Shown in pieces: positions 1-12,419 of a stretch of 64,000 bases of DNA (position 1 is the first letter of the stretch; each line of letters opens with the position of its first letter). The notes under the pieces are model-generated. The model was given only the letters and a program-made list of their open reading frames with translations, was not told the DNA's origin and did no database searches. Location of the stretch: the NCBI GenBank assembly GCA_036971475.1, contig JBAIZL010000002.1, forward strand, positions 15,601,967 through 15,665,966, read 5' to 3'. This stretch comes from Prosapia bicincta (Eukaryota; Arthropoda; Insecta; Hemiptera; Cercopidae). The translations under genes were made by a program, and so were the position numbers.

Positions 1-759
1 TACCTTTACGTGCATTTTATTAAACAAGTCACCTTAAATCTATAAACTTAGGTACATTTTCAATAGATATAATAAATAATGTAACCCATAATTTATATCA
101 ATAAGTAAGGCAAAGATCCCCCTGAAGTGCCACTTCAATATTTTCAGTGAAGATGAGGCAGCACTACTAATTTCACACTTAACGATACGAATATATAAAC
201 TTTGCGTAGAAATTTTTATATACATTTAATATCAAACTCAATGTAAAATGCATCAAATTAAAAATAATAATAAATTTTTAATCGTTATTTGACCATGTTG
301 TTAACGCTTATAAGAACTCACTATTGGGAAATATCTCAAATTTATTTAAATTTAAAATCATCCATACCTATGTAGGCCTACTTAATTCACTTTATGAGAA
401 GACTATGGGGTTGCATATTCGTTCAACAGCTCATCAAAATCAATCAGATTTCATTTGGTTACAGCCTTTAGCAGATCTCGAGGTTGTTTGTGATTCTGTT
501 GCGGTGAGTTGATTTTATAAATATCATTCTTGAAAAGGTGCACACAAAGGTATGTGCTTCCAAGCATTGAAACTATTTCCTTACCGAAGTCACGTATTTT
601 GGGATATTTCGCCTTAGGCACTTGGCTCTAAAATGCACCAGTTTCCGACCTTTTCGGAAAAAATGGGTAACTTTTTGCAAGTCACAGAACCCTTCTTGGG
701 GGTAGCTGTCGTGTTCAAACTATATTCTATAATCTTTACCAACCTATATTTTTGTTTTA
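1..759. other. Unrecognised AT-rich sequence
   Basis: No open frame over about 60 codons, no tandem repeat and no recognisable element in this stretch. The short frames present have no recognisable domain and look like chance openings. Confidence 0.5.
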
Positions 760-870
760 TTTTTAATAATAAACTAATAGTGTAATGAATTTACCATTTG
801 TCTGTTGCCGCATAAAAACAGGTTGCACGCCACAAGGGGCCTTCGGGCCGCTAGTTGGCCATCCCTACTG
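760..870. mobile_element. hAT-type transposon terminus (solo end)
   Basis: The stretch ends in GCCGCTAGTTGGCCATCCC followed by TACTG. Read from the other strand this begins CAGTAGGGATGGCCAACTAG, which has the look of hAT-superfamily terminal inverted repeats (CAG-GGATGGCCAAxTxG... followed by GC-rich CGGCCCG). I found no matching opposite terminus upstream or downstream in the window, so this is a truncated element or solo end. The inner boundary is a guess. Confidence 0.5.
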
Positions 871-3800
871 TAAGGGATGCGTTTCAGAAATAGCATGACG
901 GGAAAGCAATGATTTAATCTCATGTTTTGTGAAGAAGTTATCACTTAAAAAAAAAAAATACAAATTAGCATTTCTCATTTATACTATTGTATTTATTTAT
1001 TTCCTTAAAATATTCATTTTTAGATATTCTACGAAAAATAGTTAAATTCTTACAATTTTAACAGTCTAAACCATCAAAACCGACGTCCACTCCCGCCGCT
1101 AAAATCAGCACTGAAAAATAACAATAAATATAACCTCGACGTGAAATACGTTTTTGTCATGTTTTCCCAAACCACAAAAAACCGGTCGCATAGATATAAA
1201 AGCACAAAACAAAAAAAGTATATTTTTTAAAGCTTTTATAAGTTATGACGTCAGGTCTTGGTGATTTGTCATGAGTTGGCAGTTACCGGAAGTTGACACA
1301 TCTCCCTCGTGTTTCCGGTAGCCATGTTGTGACAGTTGGACCTTTGGTTTCACCCTCGACACGGATTTGTCAACATTTCTATAAATTTTAACAACCGCGT
1401 TTTATTTGAGATACATAAAAAAATTATGAAAAAAATAAATGAAAACATAAGTTGTAAGCATTTGAACGTCAACTAAAATTTCATACGACCAAACCTCTTT
1501 GTTTGTCTAAAACTCTTATTTGACCACCAAATATTAACATGAAATAATGTTGGGAAAACGTTGGTTTAATATAATGTATTAAGACATTGTATGTATCAAT
1601 AAATATTAATCACCTCGTGTACACTTCAATGACTTGTTTGTCATCTTCAGAGGAGTGCTAAGTACGATATTCACTTGAACCTATTTGTGGGATTCTCTAT
1701 TTGATTTTTTTTAACATCCCTCAACGAATAATATAAAATAATATACAACTAGTTATTTAGACTAAAAACAACATTCATTTAAATTCTCTAATTATTGCAG
1801 AACGTTTTAATCTTGACAATAGGCATTGGAGAACTCTAAATGTCTCAAAGCTTTACGGAATCATTGAAATAAATAAACTAACTATAGTTTTAACCTGTAC
1901 ATTAGTTTGAGTTATTGGTAATGATAGTTAGTGGTCCTGATAATTTATTAATACTTCCGGAACGAAAGTGCATTTTACTTTTATAAACCATATTCTGTTG
2001 TATTTGCTATTTGGGTTTAGAATACGAAAACCGAGGACCGTTTTCTTCACAGTTAACGGAAAGATAAACCTACAGGTCGTCAGGTTTAGCCGGACCAGTG
2101 ACTTCAGGATGAGTAGAAACACTTGACACGATATGTGTAGTGGGGTACCCGCTGAATCAGTGCCTTGTTAACATTGAATCAGTGTACAAGATATTGGTTA
2201 GTACAGCGTACCCCTCCTAAAGCATGTCTTACCCTGGCGGGTAGAAGTTTCCTCTCGCGTTTATCTGCCCTCCCCTCCTACGAATCGATTCAAGATGACC
2301 TGAATACCCAACAAGAAGGAAGGTCAGTGACATTGTACACCCCATCCCTTCAGAAGTTTCGATCATCCAGTTATTCACAAAAACTCACAACACGTTACAG
2401 TTTTAAATAAGTGGGAAACTCCCCTAAATCAGGTGGATGGTGTTCTACCCAATAAAATTTTAATTTTTATTCTAACAATATTATTTTAAAAATGAACATT
2501 TAATCTAAACCGCTTAGCTTACAGTTTAAAATTAAACCTGAGGTTAGTTTCGTTTCCTAAACAATTATCCTAAACTATGTTAAACTCAATTAAATGTGAA
2601 TAAAATTAACTTCCAAATTAAACTTAACAATGTTCACCTTACCGTGAAATAACCGAGTTTACGTGAAGGATTAGCGCCCGGGTTAACACAAGTAAACAGA
2701 TTAGGCGAGCAATGCTAGAGAGCTACTTTGGACTTGAACAAACGTTGACTTTAACAATTTCTGTGTGTACTGCGGCACACTAAGCCTAAACAATGAGGTG
2801 CAGCAAACCCGTTTGTGGGAAGAAACTGTCTCTGGCCGAGTGATATATGAAGTGCCTTTCCAAAGAGAATGTAATGAGGACACGTAAATCAAATAAACTT
2901 TATTATGGCTTAGATTTTTGTGTTAATTAATAAATTGCTTTAAAATTAATAATTAAAATTAATCACATGGGTTGAATTTTAAATGTTTAACTCATTGCAC
3001 AAGTACTAACCGTTATAATTAACACCCCATCGAATCGATCCTCTATTTTATCGTAAGTAGCCATGTTGACGTCAGAGATAAACTTAACAAAGCCGACAAA
3101 GCAAATTACTTATACCTAAACGTCAACCACCCCTTAAAATCACCAGATGCGTGTACCTATGCCGACGACATGCACAATACAATTTTTAGATTATTGATAT
3201 TTAAATTTTAATGCTACATACAGACACATAAACGCATCAACAACGTGAAATCATATTTTAAGAATGAAATTATCATAACACGTGATTTTATTCCACGCCG
3301 CATATGTTTATGTAATTATACAGATATACAATAACGTTTCAATGAAACCGAAACCACAATAACGCTTTGTACGAATAAGGGTGGGTTTTATTCACTCGCG
3401 AATTATAGAAACGTCTTACGTGCACCCTATATGAGTTTTACACGATAAAGAAAAGACTAAAAACTTCTAATGCAGAATGCAGATTCGAAATCAAGCGTCT
3501 TTTACAAGAGCATTCATAACAATAATAACAATATAATTTCTCAAACAAATTAACGAACAGACATAACAAGCAAAATCATCATAAACGTTGACGCTCTCTA
3601 ATTTGCAAAAGTAACTATTATTTAGCATTGTAGTAAGATTCAAAGTTGGCAAAGAATTTTGATGTAACTTACCACTCTTGTTAAACGAATTTAACCTTAT
3701 GATATTTTGAATTATTGCCGGTATTTAACAATCATATATATTACAATATGTTTAGAGTATAAGGTAAGTGAGCAAAATAAATGTTTGTCTGATGACGTAT

Positions 3801-3984
3801 AAGGTAAGCTTACGTATCCATTAACACTTCTTTGTTCGTGCTTTCAACGATAAACTCGTGGCTATTTCAAAGCTTAGAGTCGCTTTTATGTTATTTAACA
3901 ACTTCGATAGAGTATTATGTGTATGTATGTCTCTCAAAGGGATAACAAAAGGGATGACATGGTAAAAATATTAGGATTTTAAAG
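871..3984. other. Unrecognised unique sequence
   Basis: No gene recognised. The 81-codon frame at 2165-2410 has no recognisable domain, signal peptide or family match, and its composition is not distinct enough to call a gene. A degenerate hammerhead-like hairpin at 1613-1653 is listed separately. Confidence 0.45.
1613..1653 (-). other. Hammerhead-like relic (degenerate)
   Basis: On the minus strand CTGAAGA (fits the core CUGANGA) is followed by a TGAC/GTCA helix with a 6-nt loop, then TTGAA instead of the core GAAA, then the self-complementary GTGTACAC, then GAGG opposite an upstream CCTC. The order resembles a Penelope-like-element hammerhead, but the GAAA core is damaged and stem I overlaps the core. 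It is probably a relic and could be chance. Confidence 0.25.
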
Positions 3985-5490
3985 CTGAGATTAAATGTCG
4001 GAGTAAAATTTCACTAATGACGGCATTTCATATTCAGCTACAAAATGTTGCGACTAAATATTGTCGAAAAGCATCGGGATTAACCCTGGCTGCTAAATGA
4101 TGAGACTAACACTCCCACCCTAAGTTCAGGACTACATTTGACGGTAAATTTCTGGGCTAAATTCCACAGCAAAATCACTGGACTAACTTTCGAAGCTAAA
4201 TCTCGAAACTAATTTTTGCCGATAAATCTCAGGAGTAGCCCTCGCCGCTAAATAACGGGACAAAGGTTTGCAGCCAAATGTCACGACTATTCTTTGCAAC
4301 AAAATGTCGGGACTAACCCTCGCCGCTAAATGTCCCACTAACTCTCACCATTAAATGTCGCGACTAACCTTCGCAGCCAAAATGTTAGTGCTAATTCCCA
4401 CCGCTAAATTTCTGTTTAATTCCCGTCGCTAAATGTTGGAACTAACCCTGGAAGTCGGAAATCACCTCCGCTGCTAAATGTCGGCAGTAACCCTCTCCGC
4501 TATTTCTCGTCACTAAACTACAGGACTAACCTTCACCGTTAAATGTTGTGGATAAATCTCACCACACAATGTTGAGGCTAACCCACCACGATAAATGTCG
4601 TGGATAAATTTCGCCCCAAAATGTTGAGGCTAACCCACCACGCTAAATGTCCTGGATAAATCTCGTCACTAAATGTCGGGGCTAACCCTCACCGCTAAAT
4701 GTCGTGAATAAATCACGCCACCAAATGTTGAGGCTAACCCACAACGCTAAATGTCCTGGATAAATCTCATCACTAAATGTCGGGGCTAACCCTCACCGCT
4801 AATTGTCGTGGTTAACCCTCACCGCTAAATGTTGTGGATAAATCTCGCCACCAAATGTTGACACTAACCCACCACGCTAAATGTCGTGGATAAATCTCGC
4901 CACCAAATGTTGAGGCTAACCCACCACGCTAAATATTGGGGCTAACCCTCACCGCTAAATATCTTGGATAAATCTAGCCACTAAATGTCGTGGCTAACCC
5001 TCACCGCTAAATGTCGGGGCTAACCCACACCGCTAAATGTCATGGATAAATCTCGCCACCAAATGATTAGGCTAACTCACCACGCTAAATGTCTTGGATA
5101 AATCTCGCCACTAAATGTCGGGGCTAACCCTCACCACTAAATATCGTAGATAAATCTAGCCACCAAATGTTGAGGCTAACCCTTACCGCTAAATGTCGTG
5201 GATAATTCTCGCCACCAAATGTTGAAGCTAACCCACCACGCTAAATGTCGGGGCTATCCCTCACCGCTAAATTTCAGCTCTAACCATATGTCATCTCGCC
5301 ACCACATGCCAGGAGTAGCCTTCACCTCGAAATTCCGCGAATAATCTTCGAAGCTAAATGAAGTAACGAGTTCTCACCACTAAATTTAAGGACAAACCAT
5401 CACTGATAAATGTAAGGACTAACCTTCCCAACCAAACCTTAAGCTAACCATCGCAGTCAAATGTATGGTCTAACCTTCGCCTCTAAATAT
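3985..5490. repeat. 26-bp minisatellite, degenerate, with higher-order pattern
   Basis: Roughly 57 tandem units of 26 bp. Three monomer types are visible: A with CTAAATGTCGGGGCTAAC and CCTCACCG; B with CTAAATGTCGTGGATAAATC and TCGCCA; C with CCAAATGTTGAGGCTAAC and CCACCACG. In 4600-5280 they recur in A-B-C-like order with omissions. Both flanks (about 3985-4450 and 5280-5490) are much more diverged than the centre. There is no coding potential. Confidence 0.9.
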
Positions 5491-6643
5491 CGTGATCATC
5501 CAGGTTATTTAACATAGAAAGAGCAATATAGCAAAAGTATGCCAGAACAAGTAGGCAATGGAAAATACTATCGTAGAAAACACTCTCGGTTATTTTGTTT
5601 ATAAAATAGGTCTATATGCCATTAGTTACACACAAACGTAATGGATATTTTATTAAAATCCCTAAAACTTAATTTTAGAAAACCTATATAGTTATGTCTT
5701 TGTTGTCGATATGTTTTTCCAAGATCGCCACCATCAAGAGTATGTAGCCTACGGAACGTGTGACACCACCTTACCACCCGTTTTTCACACTTTCTTTACT
5801 CGGACCTTATTATACTGAGGACAAGACAAGTGGTGCCCTCTACAAAACAACCGAACTAAGTAAATGTCTGCTAAAACTTCGGCAACATCAATACGATACA
5901 CATTTCTATTATTTGACCATATATTCTTATTATTATTTTCAAAGTGTAAAACTGTTTGCATTCCACAAAGTCTGTTATGTTTAAACAAAGATTTCTCTGA
6001 TTAAGTAAATTAGGACGAGAAGCCGAACTGTATAATGATGTCTAGCTAAGTTAGTGTGAAGTGCCTTCGCTGAGATAGTTCGCTTCATTAGCGCCAGATA
6101 AGCGAACTTCGACACGTCAGAGGGGTGCGATATTAAGTGGATGGGACGTCGCGTCGGATCATTAGCGCGCTGCTGCCTCTACACACGCGTCGGATAAACT
6201 TAGTTCACACTGTGCAACCATACGAAGTGGGTATCATTGCCTAATAGGGTCTTAGATAAATGTATTCTTAACTTTAATATTTGTTGTCTCTAGATAATTA
6301 ATGGTATAAATTATGTTAGAAGAAATTTTAGTCTTTGTACGGAGTGCGCGCCAATCAGCTGTTGAATAGTTTCTACTTCATTAGAATCCTTTCATATTTA
6401 AATGTTCAAGTTATTGATTTTATACGCATGAATATGCCAAGTTATAAATGCAACCGATATAAATAACTAATATTTTCGGAAAAACTTATTACATCTAATA
6501 GGAAAGGCGGCAGCGAAATATAAATATGGTCTCCTCATATTATTCATTATAATAAGTAATAAAAACATTTAATTAATCCCACTTATTCAATCATGAAAAC
6601 TTTTATTTTAGTGACTTTTTATTAAATAATTACAAATAATATA

Positions 6644-6646
<3 letters not shown>
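5491..6646. other. Unrecognised sequence
   Basis: No supported feature. Frames of 74 and 67 codons on opposite strands at 5760-5988 overlap each other and show no domain. A GC-richer patch lies at 6050-6200 with no identifiable function. Confidence 0.45.

Positions 6647-6706
<60 letters not shown>
6647..6706. repeat. (TA)n microsatellite
   Basis: About 60 bp of pure alternating TA/AT. It abuts the distal end of the minus-strand PLE terminal repeat. Confidence 0.95.
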
Positions 6707-6709
<3 letters not shown>

Positions 6710-6830
6710 TTCTTGTTTAATAATCTAAAACCACATAGGTTATTCAAATGGAAGAATATTCATTAATTTATATTCAAAACTTTTCGTTGGTAAACAGTAC
6801 CAACATCATCAGGAATGAATAATTCAATAA
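6700..6830 (-). mobile_element. Penelope-like terminal repeat with hammerhead, copy A (inverted)
   Basis: On the minus strand the order is ribozyme motif, then a ~65-bp tail containing AATATTCTTCC, AATAACCTATG and ATTATTAAACAAGAAAAC, then the (TA)n tract. The same tail, with few changes, follows the ribozyme at 31929-31973. It faces the plus-strand copy at 7560-7690 across an endonuclease relic, giving an inverted pair, a known arrangement for Penelope-like elements. Confidence 0.75.
6772..6816 (-). ncRNA. Hammerhead ribozyme motif, copy A
   Basis: Minus strand, in order: stem I strand ATTC; core CTGATGA; stem II GTTGGTA / TACCAAC (7 perfect pairs); core GAAA; six-nucleotide stem III region ending in TT; then GAAT, which pairs with ATTC. 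The expected cleavage is just before GAAT, after a UH dinucleotide (UU). All invariant core residues are present. The minimal stem III is typical of PLE hammerheads. Activity is inferred, not shown. Confidence 0.75.
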
Positions 6831-6984
6831 TGCAACATATAGGCCTAAAACGTGTAACTATCAAATTATAATTTATCAAATTGAAATAGAAAACTGTTAT
6901 TAAAAAAACCTGTTGACAAACTTAAATAAAATATTTTTATTAACAACATAATAATTTAATTTACAAAAATTATAATAATAATAC

Positions 6985-7290
6985 AATATGGAATTCATTT
7001 TCATTTGTAGGCAATGAAATAAAATATCACCAAATTATTTATAAACACAAATATCAAAATTGCATACAAAACTAATAACAAATTAATAAACATAATAAAT
7101 AACAATAATAAAACAAATAATGTGCATGAAAAAGGTGGTGTTTATAAATTAGAAAGCGAAAACTCTATTAAAACTTATATAGGTCAAACCAAAAAAATTT
7201 TAAAAAAGATATAAAGAATATTTAAATGCTTATATAAATCAAGAAATATAAACATCAAATTTTGCAAATCGTTAATAATTAGTATTAATA
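6985..7290 (+). pseudogene. Penelope-like element GIY-YIG endonuclease, frameshifted fragment
   Basis: PLEs encode a reverse transcriptase fused to a GIY-YIG endonuclease that nicks target DNA. Here the linker and endonuclease are readable in pieces: NITKLFINTNIKIAYKTNN, then GGVYKLESENSIKTYIGQTK, where GVY and YIG are the two halves of the signature. After KKILKKI a stop is reached, and the reading resumes in another frame as RYKEYLNAYINQEI. The same blocks occur in order in the minus-strand copy at 47636-48124 (for example KLYVGQTKKKLKEIYKKHLNAYI), which supports the assignment. No reverse transcriptase is visible upstream. The coding piece is 5'-truncated, frameshifted and non-functional. 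It lies between inverted hammerhead-bearing terminal repeats. Confidence 0.75.
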
Positions 7291-7559
7291 ATAAGCACCA
7301 ACTTCCAATTATTGAATATATGAAACTTAGAAAAGAATTAATAAAGGATTAAGAATGAATATATATATTAGGCATTCGAAATATATAATTACAGTAATAA
7401 TAAGAAAAATAATAAAAGAACAAATACAAATACATTCTAAATTTGATACTATATTCAATGTCTATAATGTTACCGCAACAAAATAAACTTGGCAATTTGT
7501 ATAAATTTAGCAACAATTCTATTTCAAATTTAACAATTGTTTTAGGCCTATATCTTGCA

Positions 7560-7690
7560 TTATTGTATTATACCTTCCTGATGATGTTGGTACTGTTTAC
7601 CATTGAAATTCTCTGTATATAAATTATTAAATATTCTTGTATTTGAATAACCTATGTTGTTATAAATATATATATACACACACGCATATG
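7560..7690 (+). mobile_element. Penelope-like terminal repeat, copy B (decayed hammerhead)
   Basis: CTGATGATGTTGGTACTG is intact at 7579-7596, but the distal stem II strand reads TTTACCATT, so pairing is shortened. GAAA is present and the stem III/cleavage segment (TTCTCTG) no longer fits UH. The tail keeps ATATTCTTGTATTTGAATAA and ends in a short TATATATATA/CACACA tract. It is the same family as copy A but in opposite orientation. Confidence 0.7.
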
Positions 7691-8069
7691 GTCAAATAAG
7701 AATATTATTTGGTAAAATATAAAGCGAATTTACTTGCAATTTTCCATGTTCCTTTCTTTGTATGGTGTAAGACTGTTGTTTTTGTTTGTTACTATTCATA
7801 TTTTTTCTTATTTTCGGCGCTTGTGTAGTAGTTCTTTTCGCTTTCCTTTCGCATTATGGGTTTGCCAAACAAGGTACGATACCGGTAGTGCATTTTGCAT
7901 ATGTTTTCCCTTTCAGTCATTTTCCCTTTCATAATCCTTGAGCATTATTTATGATATTGTGTGGTAACCATAGTGACAATTTAAGGTTGTAAAATGAAGG
8001 TTTCGTAGGCAACCAGATGATGGCGAAAGAAAAATGCATATACATCTTTGAATATATACATTTACAGCT
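7691..8069. other. Unrecognised sequence
   Basis: No gene or repeat recognised. A 66-codon frame at 7734-7934 is hydrophobic and T-rich with no identifiable domain. Confidence 0.4.
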
Positions 8070-8140
8070 ATGGGAAAGTTGTCACAGATTTAAAGCGCTA
8101 GACTTCGAACATGAAGATATTCTGTTCGAATCCGATTTAA
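8070..8140 (+). pseudogene. tRNA-like relic, Arg(TCG)-like
   Basis: TTAAAGCGCTAGACTTCGAA followed by CATGAAGATATTCT and GTTCGAATCC resembles the D-arm end, anticodon arm (anticodon TCG at 8105-8107), variable region and T-loop (internal promoter B-box) of a tRNA-Arg. No acceptor stem pairs and the A-box region is poor. It is a decayed tRNA gene or the head of a tRNA-derived SINE. Confidence 0.4.
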
Positions 8141-8221
8141 TGAATAAATATTTTAAGAAACTATAATAACATCAATTGTCATCCATTACAAGTTTATAAA
8201 AATGTATTTTATTTTGATTAG

Positions 8222-8237
8222 ATAAATAAATAAATAA

Positions 8238-8301
<64 letters not shown>
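8222..8301. repeat. (AAAT)n then (TA)n microsatellite
   Basis: About five AAAT units run straight into about 60 bp of TA repeats. Confidence 0.95.
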
Positions 8302-8304
<3 letters not shown>

Positions 8305-10958
8305 TTGAGTGTTAGGTAATAGAAGGAATTTATTAACAATATTAATAATGAATATGTATGATAAGTACTAATTATTGTGTGTGCTAAGTGCTAATAAATA
8401 TTTATGCTAAGTAGTAATTACTATGCAGAAGTACTAATAATATGTATACAAAGTTTTATCATAAGTAGGCTACTATTATTACGTTTATCATAATATTTGC
8501 TGCTACATTCCTGGATATCTTTCAGCAGAAGTGATTGTTACTAGATCAGTACTCTGTTTATTGTTTTGAGACACAGACTGAATTATTAATTTGTTCTAGA
8601 TAGCTATTTTTTAGGTATCTGTGTTGATTGTTTTAACGCGGTAACTACAACATTATCATATCATAATTGCTGTTCTTACTATTTTTCATATGACTATTTT
8701 CACTATTTAATTTTAATTTTTATTGATATGTTTCTTCTTGTATTTTTTTTGTTTTGTATTAACACGTATATACACCTCGTTGAGAGCAATTTACTTCAGT
8801 AAACATAACCCAACCCAATCTAACCTAACACAAACCTACACATAATCGCGCCTGTACCCTTTTCCAGGGATTAAAGTCCCTATCGTAATCCTAGCTATAG
8901 GGCTATTCAAAACCTTTACCTACCTTTTGTAAGCCCACCACCTTACCTTACTTGTTAATCTTCATACATATCCACAAAGTTATTATGATAATATGCATCT
9001 AAAAATCAATCGATGTATAGCATATTTAGATGTATCGTTTCATTGTAAATGCATACCCCTCTAAACGATCATTGCACTCACCAATGCAAATATAGAAGGC
9101 TTACTTCACCCTGCCAGATTGTTCAAATGAATTACTACACTCGGTAAACACTGGACCGTAAAAAGTCTTGTTTTTAATAAATACAATTTCGCTAAAGCTA
9201 TAACAATGCTTTTGTATAACAAAACAACCACACAGATAAGTTTTTAACAGATCGAATCATACAAGTGAAAACTGTGCACGTAAAAAGGCGCCTGTCATAT
9301 TGAAGATGTATTCATTCGTTGCCGAGTAAAGGTCACAAAGCAAAGTGACAACAGAGACGGATGGCGTGTCAGCAGAGTTCGTTGTTGAGGAAAGAAATAT
9401 CGCCTTACACAGAGACGTGTTGCCTACGGATGCCTTTGTAAGACCGCTCGTATACCGAAACATTACAAATAAATATTTAGCCCAAGGTCAGTATTTAGGA
9501 GCATCTAAACATAAATATCAATAATGACAAGTTTTTCTATTTTATTGTAAGAGGCAATATTCAAGAAAGGTTAAACATTTGACTTGTTTCAAGTGAAAAC
9601 TGTAGGAAGCGTTTTTTATAAAATATTTATATACAACGTTACAACTACTGACAAGACGTGGCTCAACTCAACTCAAACTAAACCAAATAACCTAGCTTGA
9701 CCTTCCTCAAACTACTAACTCATCCCTCAATTACTTAAAGTAACCCTCACTCATTTAATTATACTAAATAACCCAACCAATTCAGTTATGTTTAGATGTC
9801 TGACAAAACGTCAATGAGGCATAAATGCCTTCTTTATTTATGATGTAAGTTTCGAGAGTCGATAAATATCCCTAAGTAAGCGTAGACGTCTAGTGTTGTG
9901 GATGATTATTCAGAAAATAAAAACTCTTGAAGCAAACAAGCCAATCGAATAATGAAGACGTTCATTATAAGTAGGGCTGGTCTTTACACACACTACCAAT
10001 AAACTGTCGTGACAAGCTGATCTGGCACAAGGAACTGTATATAAAGGCATGTAACTAAATGGTTCGCTCAGTTCTATACTGCTATTAAAATATAATTACA
10101 ATCTTCAATAAGTGTAACTTATTTTCTTGAAACAACCATACATGTACTTCCAATTGGAGTTGTTGTAATTATGTAGTACAACGTACAATGTTACAAAAAC
10201 CCTCCTGTATCCGGATTTTTTACTATCCGGAACGAACTGTCGCCACTTTTATCCGGATTTGAAAAGTTTTACTGTATTTAACTAAAATGTATTTCATTTG
10301 AAATATTATAAGAAATGTTTCTGTTATATTTTTAAATGTTTATTTTCATTAAAATCAAGCTTCAATAGGTAATATATTTAAAAGCATTGAATATATATTT
10401 TTTGTACGAATTTTAATAACATTTGTAAACGGTAACCAATAAAATTCGTTCCAAAAAAATAAAATGTGTTTAAAAGGTGCTCTTGCAGAATGCAGCAAAG
10501 GGTTTTAAATATGTGTGTGTGTGTGTGTCCACGCGCGCTTGCACACGCGCGCGCACTTGTGTGTATCTGTATATATATCCCTTTGTATAAATAACCACAA
10601 AGAGTTGTATGTGTAATTAGGTGAGACTGAAGTAAAGAGAATATTATCTACTGATGCTACAAATAAGGGAAAGGTTTTGAATCCCAAACATAAGAGGGTT
10701 TGCCTAAATTAGATCTGTTACACTAAAGAATTTCGTTTTTTGTTTCCAAAAATGAAATTTTTAATAATTAAAACTGCATTTTAATCCCAAGCATGTATCT
10801 AGCAACCCAGAGAGATGAACCAAGTGTAGGAGAGGTCCTTTACTTGTCCTACCTAGCTAAGAATAATTGTGATATTGAAATTTGTTTTATAACTCACTAA
10901 ATCTCTTGCTATTCAAAAATTGTTCAAATCTCATTTCTTATTTTGTCTGAATATTTTA
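8302..10958. other. Unrecognised AT-rich sequence
   Basis: No gene recognised. Minor items: short AACCTAAC-type words near 8805-8830, a low-complexity ACTCAACT-type stretch near 9665-9780, and a GT/GC-rich tract at 10513-10565. Confidence 0.45.
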
Positions 10959-10975
10959 CCTAACCTAACCTAACC
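10959..10975 (-). repeat. Short (TTAGG)n-like tract
   Basis: Three and a half units of CCTAA, equal to TTAGG on the minus strand, the canonical insect telomere unit. It is too short to be a telomere relic with certainty. Confidence 0.5.
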
Positions 10976-12049
10976 TTAAATTCTTAAAAAGTCTGTAAGT
11001 AATTAATGACCAAACAGTTCTTTTGTTTAAGGTTATGTTTGATATGCACTAAATCATTTATTAAACAAAGCTTCTTTAATTTAAAATTGTCAATTGTCAC
11101 TAACGATTGTTTTAGAGAAATAGTCATAAAATCAGTTTCGAAAAATTCGGGATTTCTTTAAGACATTCTTTAAGACATATTACAAGGAAAGGTCTCGAGC
11201 TCAATTTCTATATTTTTTTAAATATTTTACTGAACAAAAATTTGTAAACTCAAATTCTAAAAATTGTACTAGGCGAAATTTTGAAACTTAAATTTTAAGT
11301 TTTCTCTAAATCAATTACTAGACCAAACGTTTTAAAATAAAATTCTCAACTTTCTGTATAGGGTTTGTTGGAAGAGAAAACTTTTATAAAATTATCAATT
11401 ATTTTCGTATATTTTATTACCAGAAAAATTCCTAAACTAAAATGAAACTCATTACTGGTTTTAAAAAGTCTTCTATCACCAATCTAATATAATTAACTAA
11501 CCCTTAGAGGTTGTATTAATTTGAAATTTATTGCGTCATGTAAACAATAAGAGAGGCGTAGAAATTAAAATAAAAAAGTTATATAAATAAATAAATCCGT
11601 AAGTTGTTCGTAGTTAATATGTCTCCATTGCTTTTGCACCACATTTAAGCTTTTAATTCTATAATTTTCTCTTCTCTCAGGAAATAATGTTATCGATATT
11701 CACCTTAACGCTAAAAAAAACTCTCAAAGCACCAAAACGCAACAGATGCGAAGAATGTTCACAAAGAAGATGAAGACAAATACTAAATGAAGAGAAAGGC
11801 CTCTCGGGGTTGGAGACAATCAATCTTAAGCAACATCAGTTTGGGCTTCTATTAATCTTTAAGGCGCTGTTTCAAAACACTTCCCCTGTCCATGTTTTTG
11901 AACGTATTTTCATTCATCTTGCTTTTTAGTGTTTTATCTCGAGCTTGATGAAAACGAAAAAAAAACAGGAAACCAATTTGGGGGGGGAGGCACTTTATCG
12001 GGTGGTATGAAAACACAAAGTATATTTATCGTTTTGAAGGGAGCTACTT
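10976..12049. other. Unrecognised AT-rich sequence
   Basis: No gene, repeat array or element recognised. The 66-codon frame at 11929 has a poly-glycine patch from a G run and no domain. Confidence 0.4.
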
Positions 12050-12105
12050 ACTCATGGGATTCGAACTTGTTACCTTCGTATGGTAAACCTGGATTGCAAA
12101 AAATA
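12050..12105 (-). pseudogene. tRNA-like relic, Arg(ACG)-like
   Basis: On the minus strand TTACC-ATACGAA-GGTAA forms a perfect 5-bp anticodon stem with a 7-nt loop. U33 precedes anticodon ACG. A 3-nt spacer and GTTCGAATCCC (B-box) follow. The 5' half and acceptor stem are not recognisable. It is probably a tRNA pseudogene or a SINE head. Confidence 0.4.
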
Positions 12106-12419
12106 GTTGTTATGTCCAATTCGGAATAATAAATATAATTAACTCTCTATAAAAGTAATGTGTGAGCTCTTACTAGCGTCTGTGTCTATCCGAGCTTTTT
12201 AGCGTTTTTATAGCACGATTAAATAGCACTCGCCGCTCAAAACAGATTCCCTTAAATTCATTACATCTACCAAACAAAAGAACCTTTATACATTAATCTC
12301 CACCGATAATAAGTTAGCTGTGATCCAGGATTCTTTCTTCTGCTTGTGTAAAAGAACAAAGTCTGTTTAAAGGAAGAGAAAATTAGTAAACTATTTTAAA
12401 TAAATGGAGACCTTAAACT

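Noticed and set aside
2165..2410. Possible small gene (81 codons) in a GC-richer patch
   Set aside because: No recognisable domain, no exon signals I could defend.
3985..5490. CRISPR-like regular repeats
   Set aside because: Units are contiguous 26-bp tandem repeats without unique spacers, in eukaryotic-type DNA; the same applies to the 29-, 31-, 39-, 131- and 132-bp arrays.
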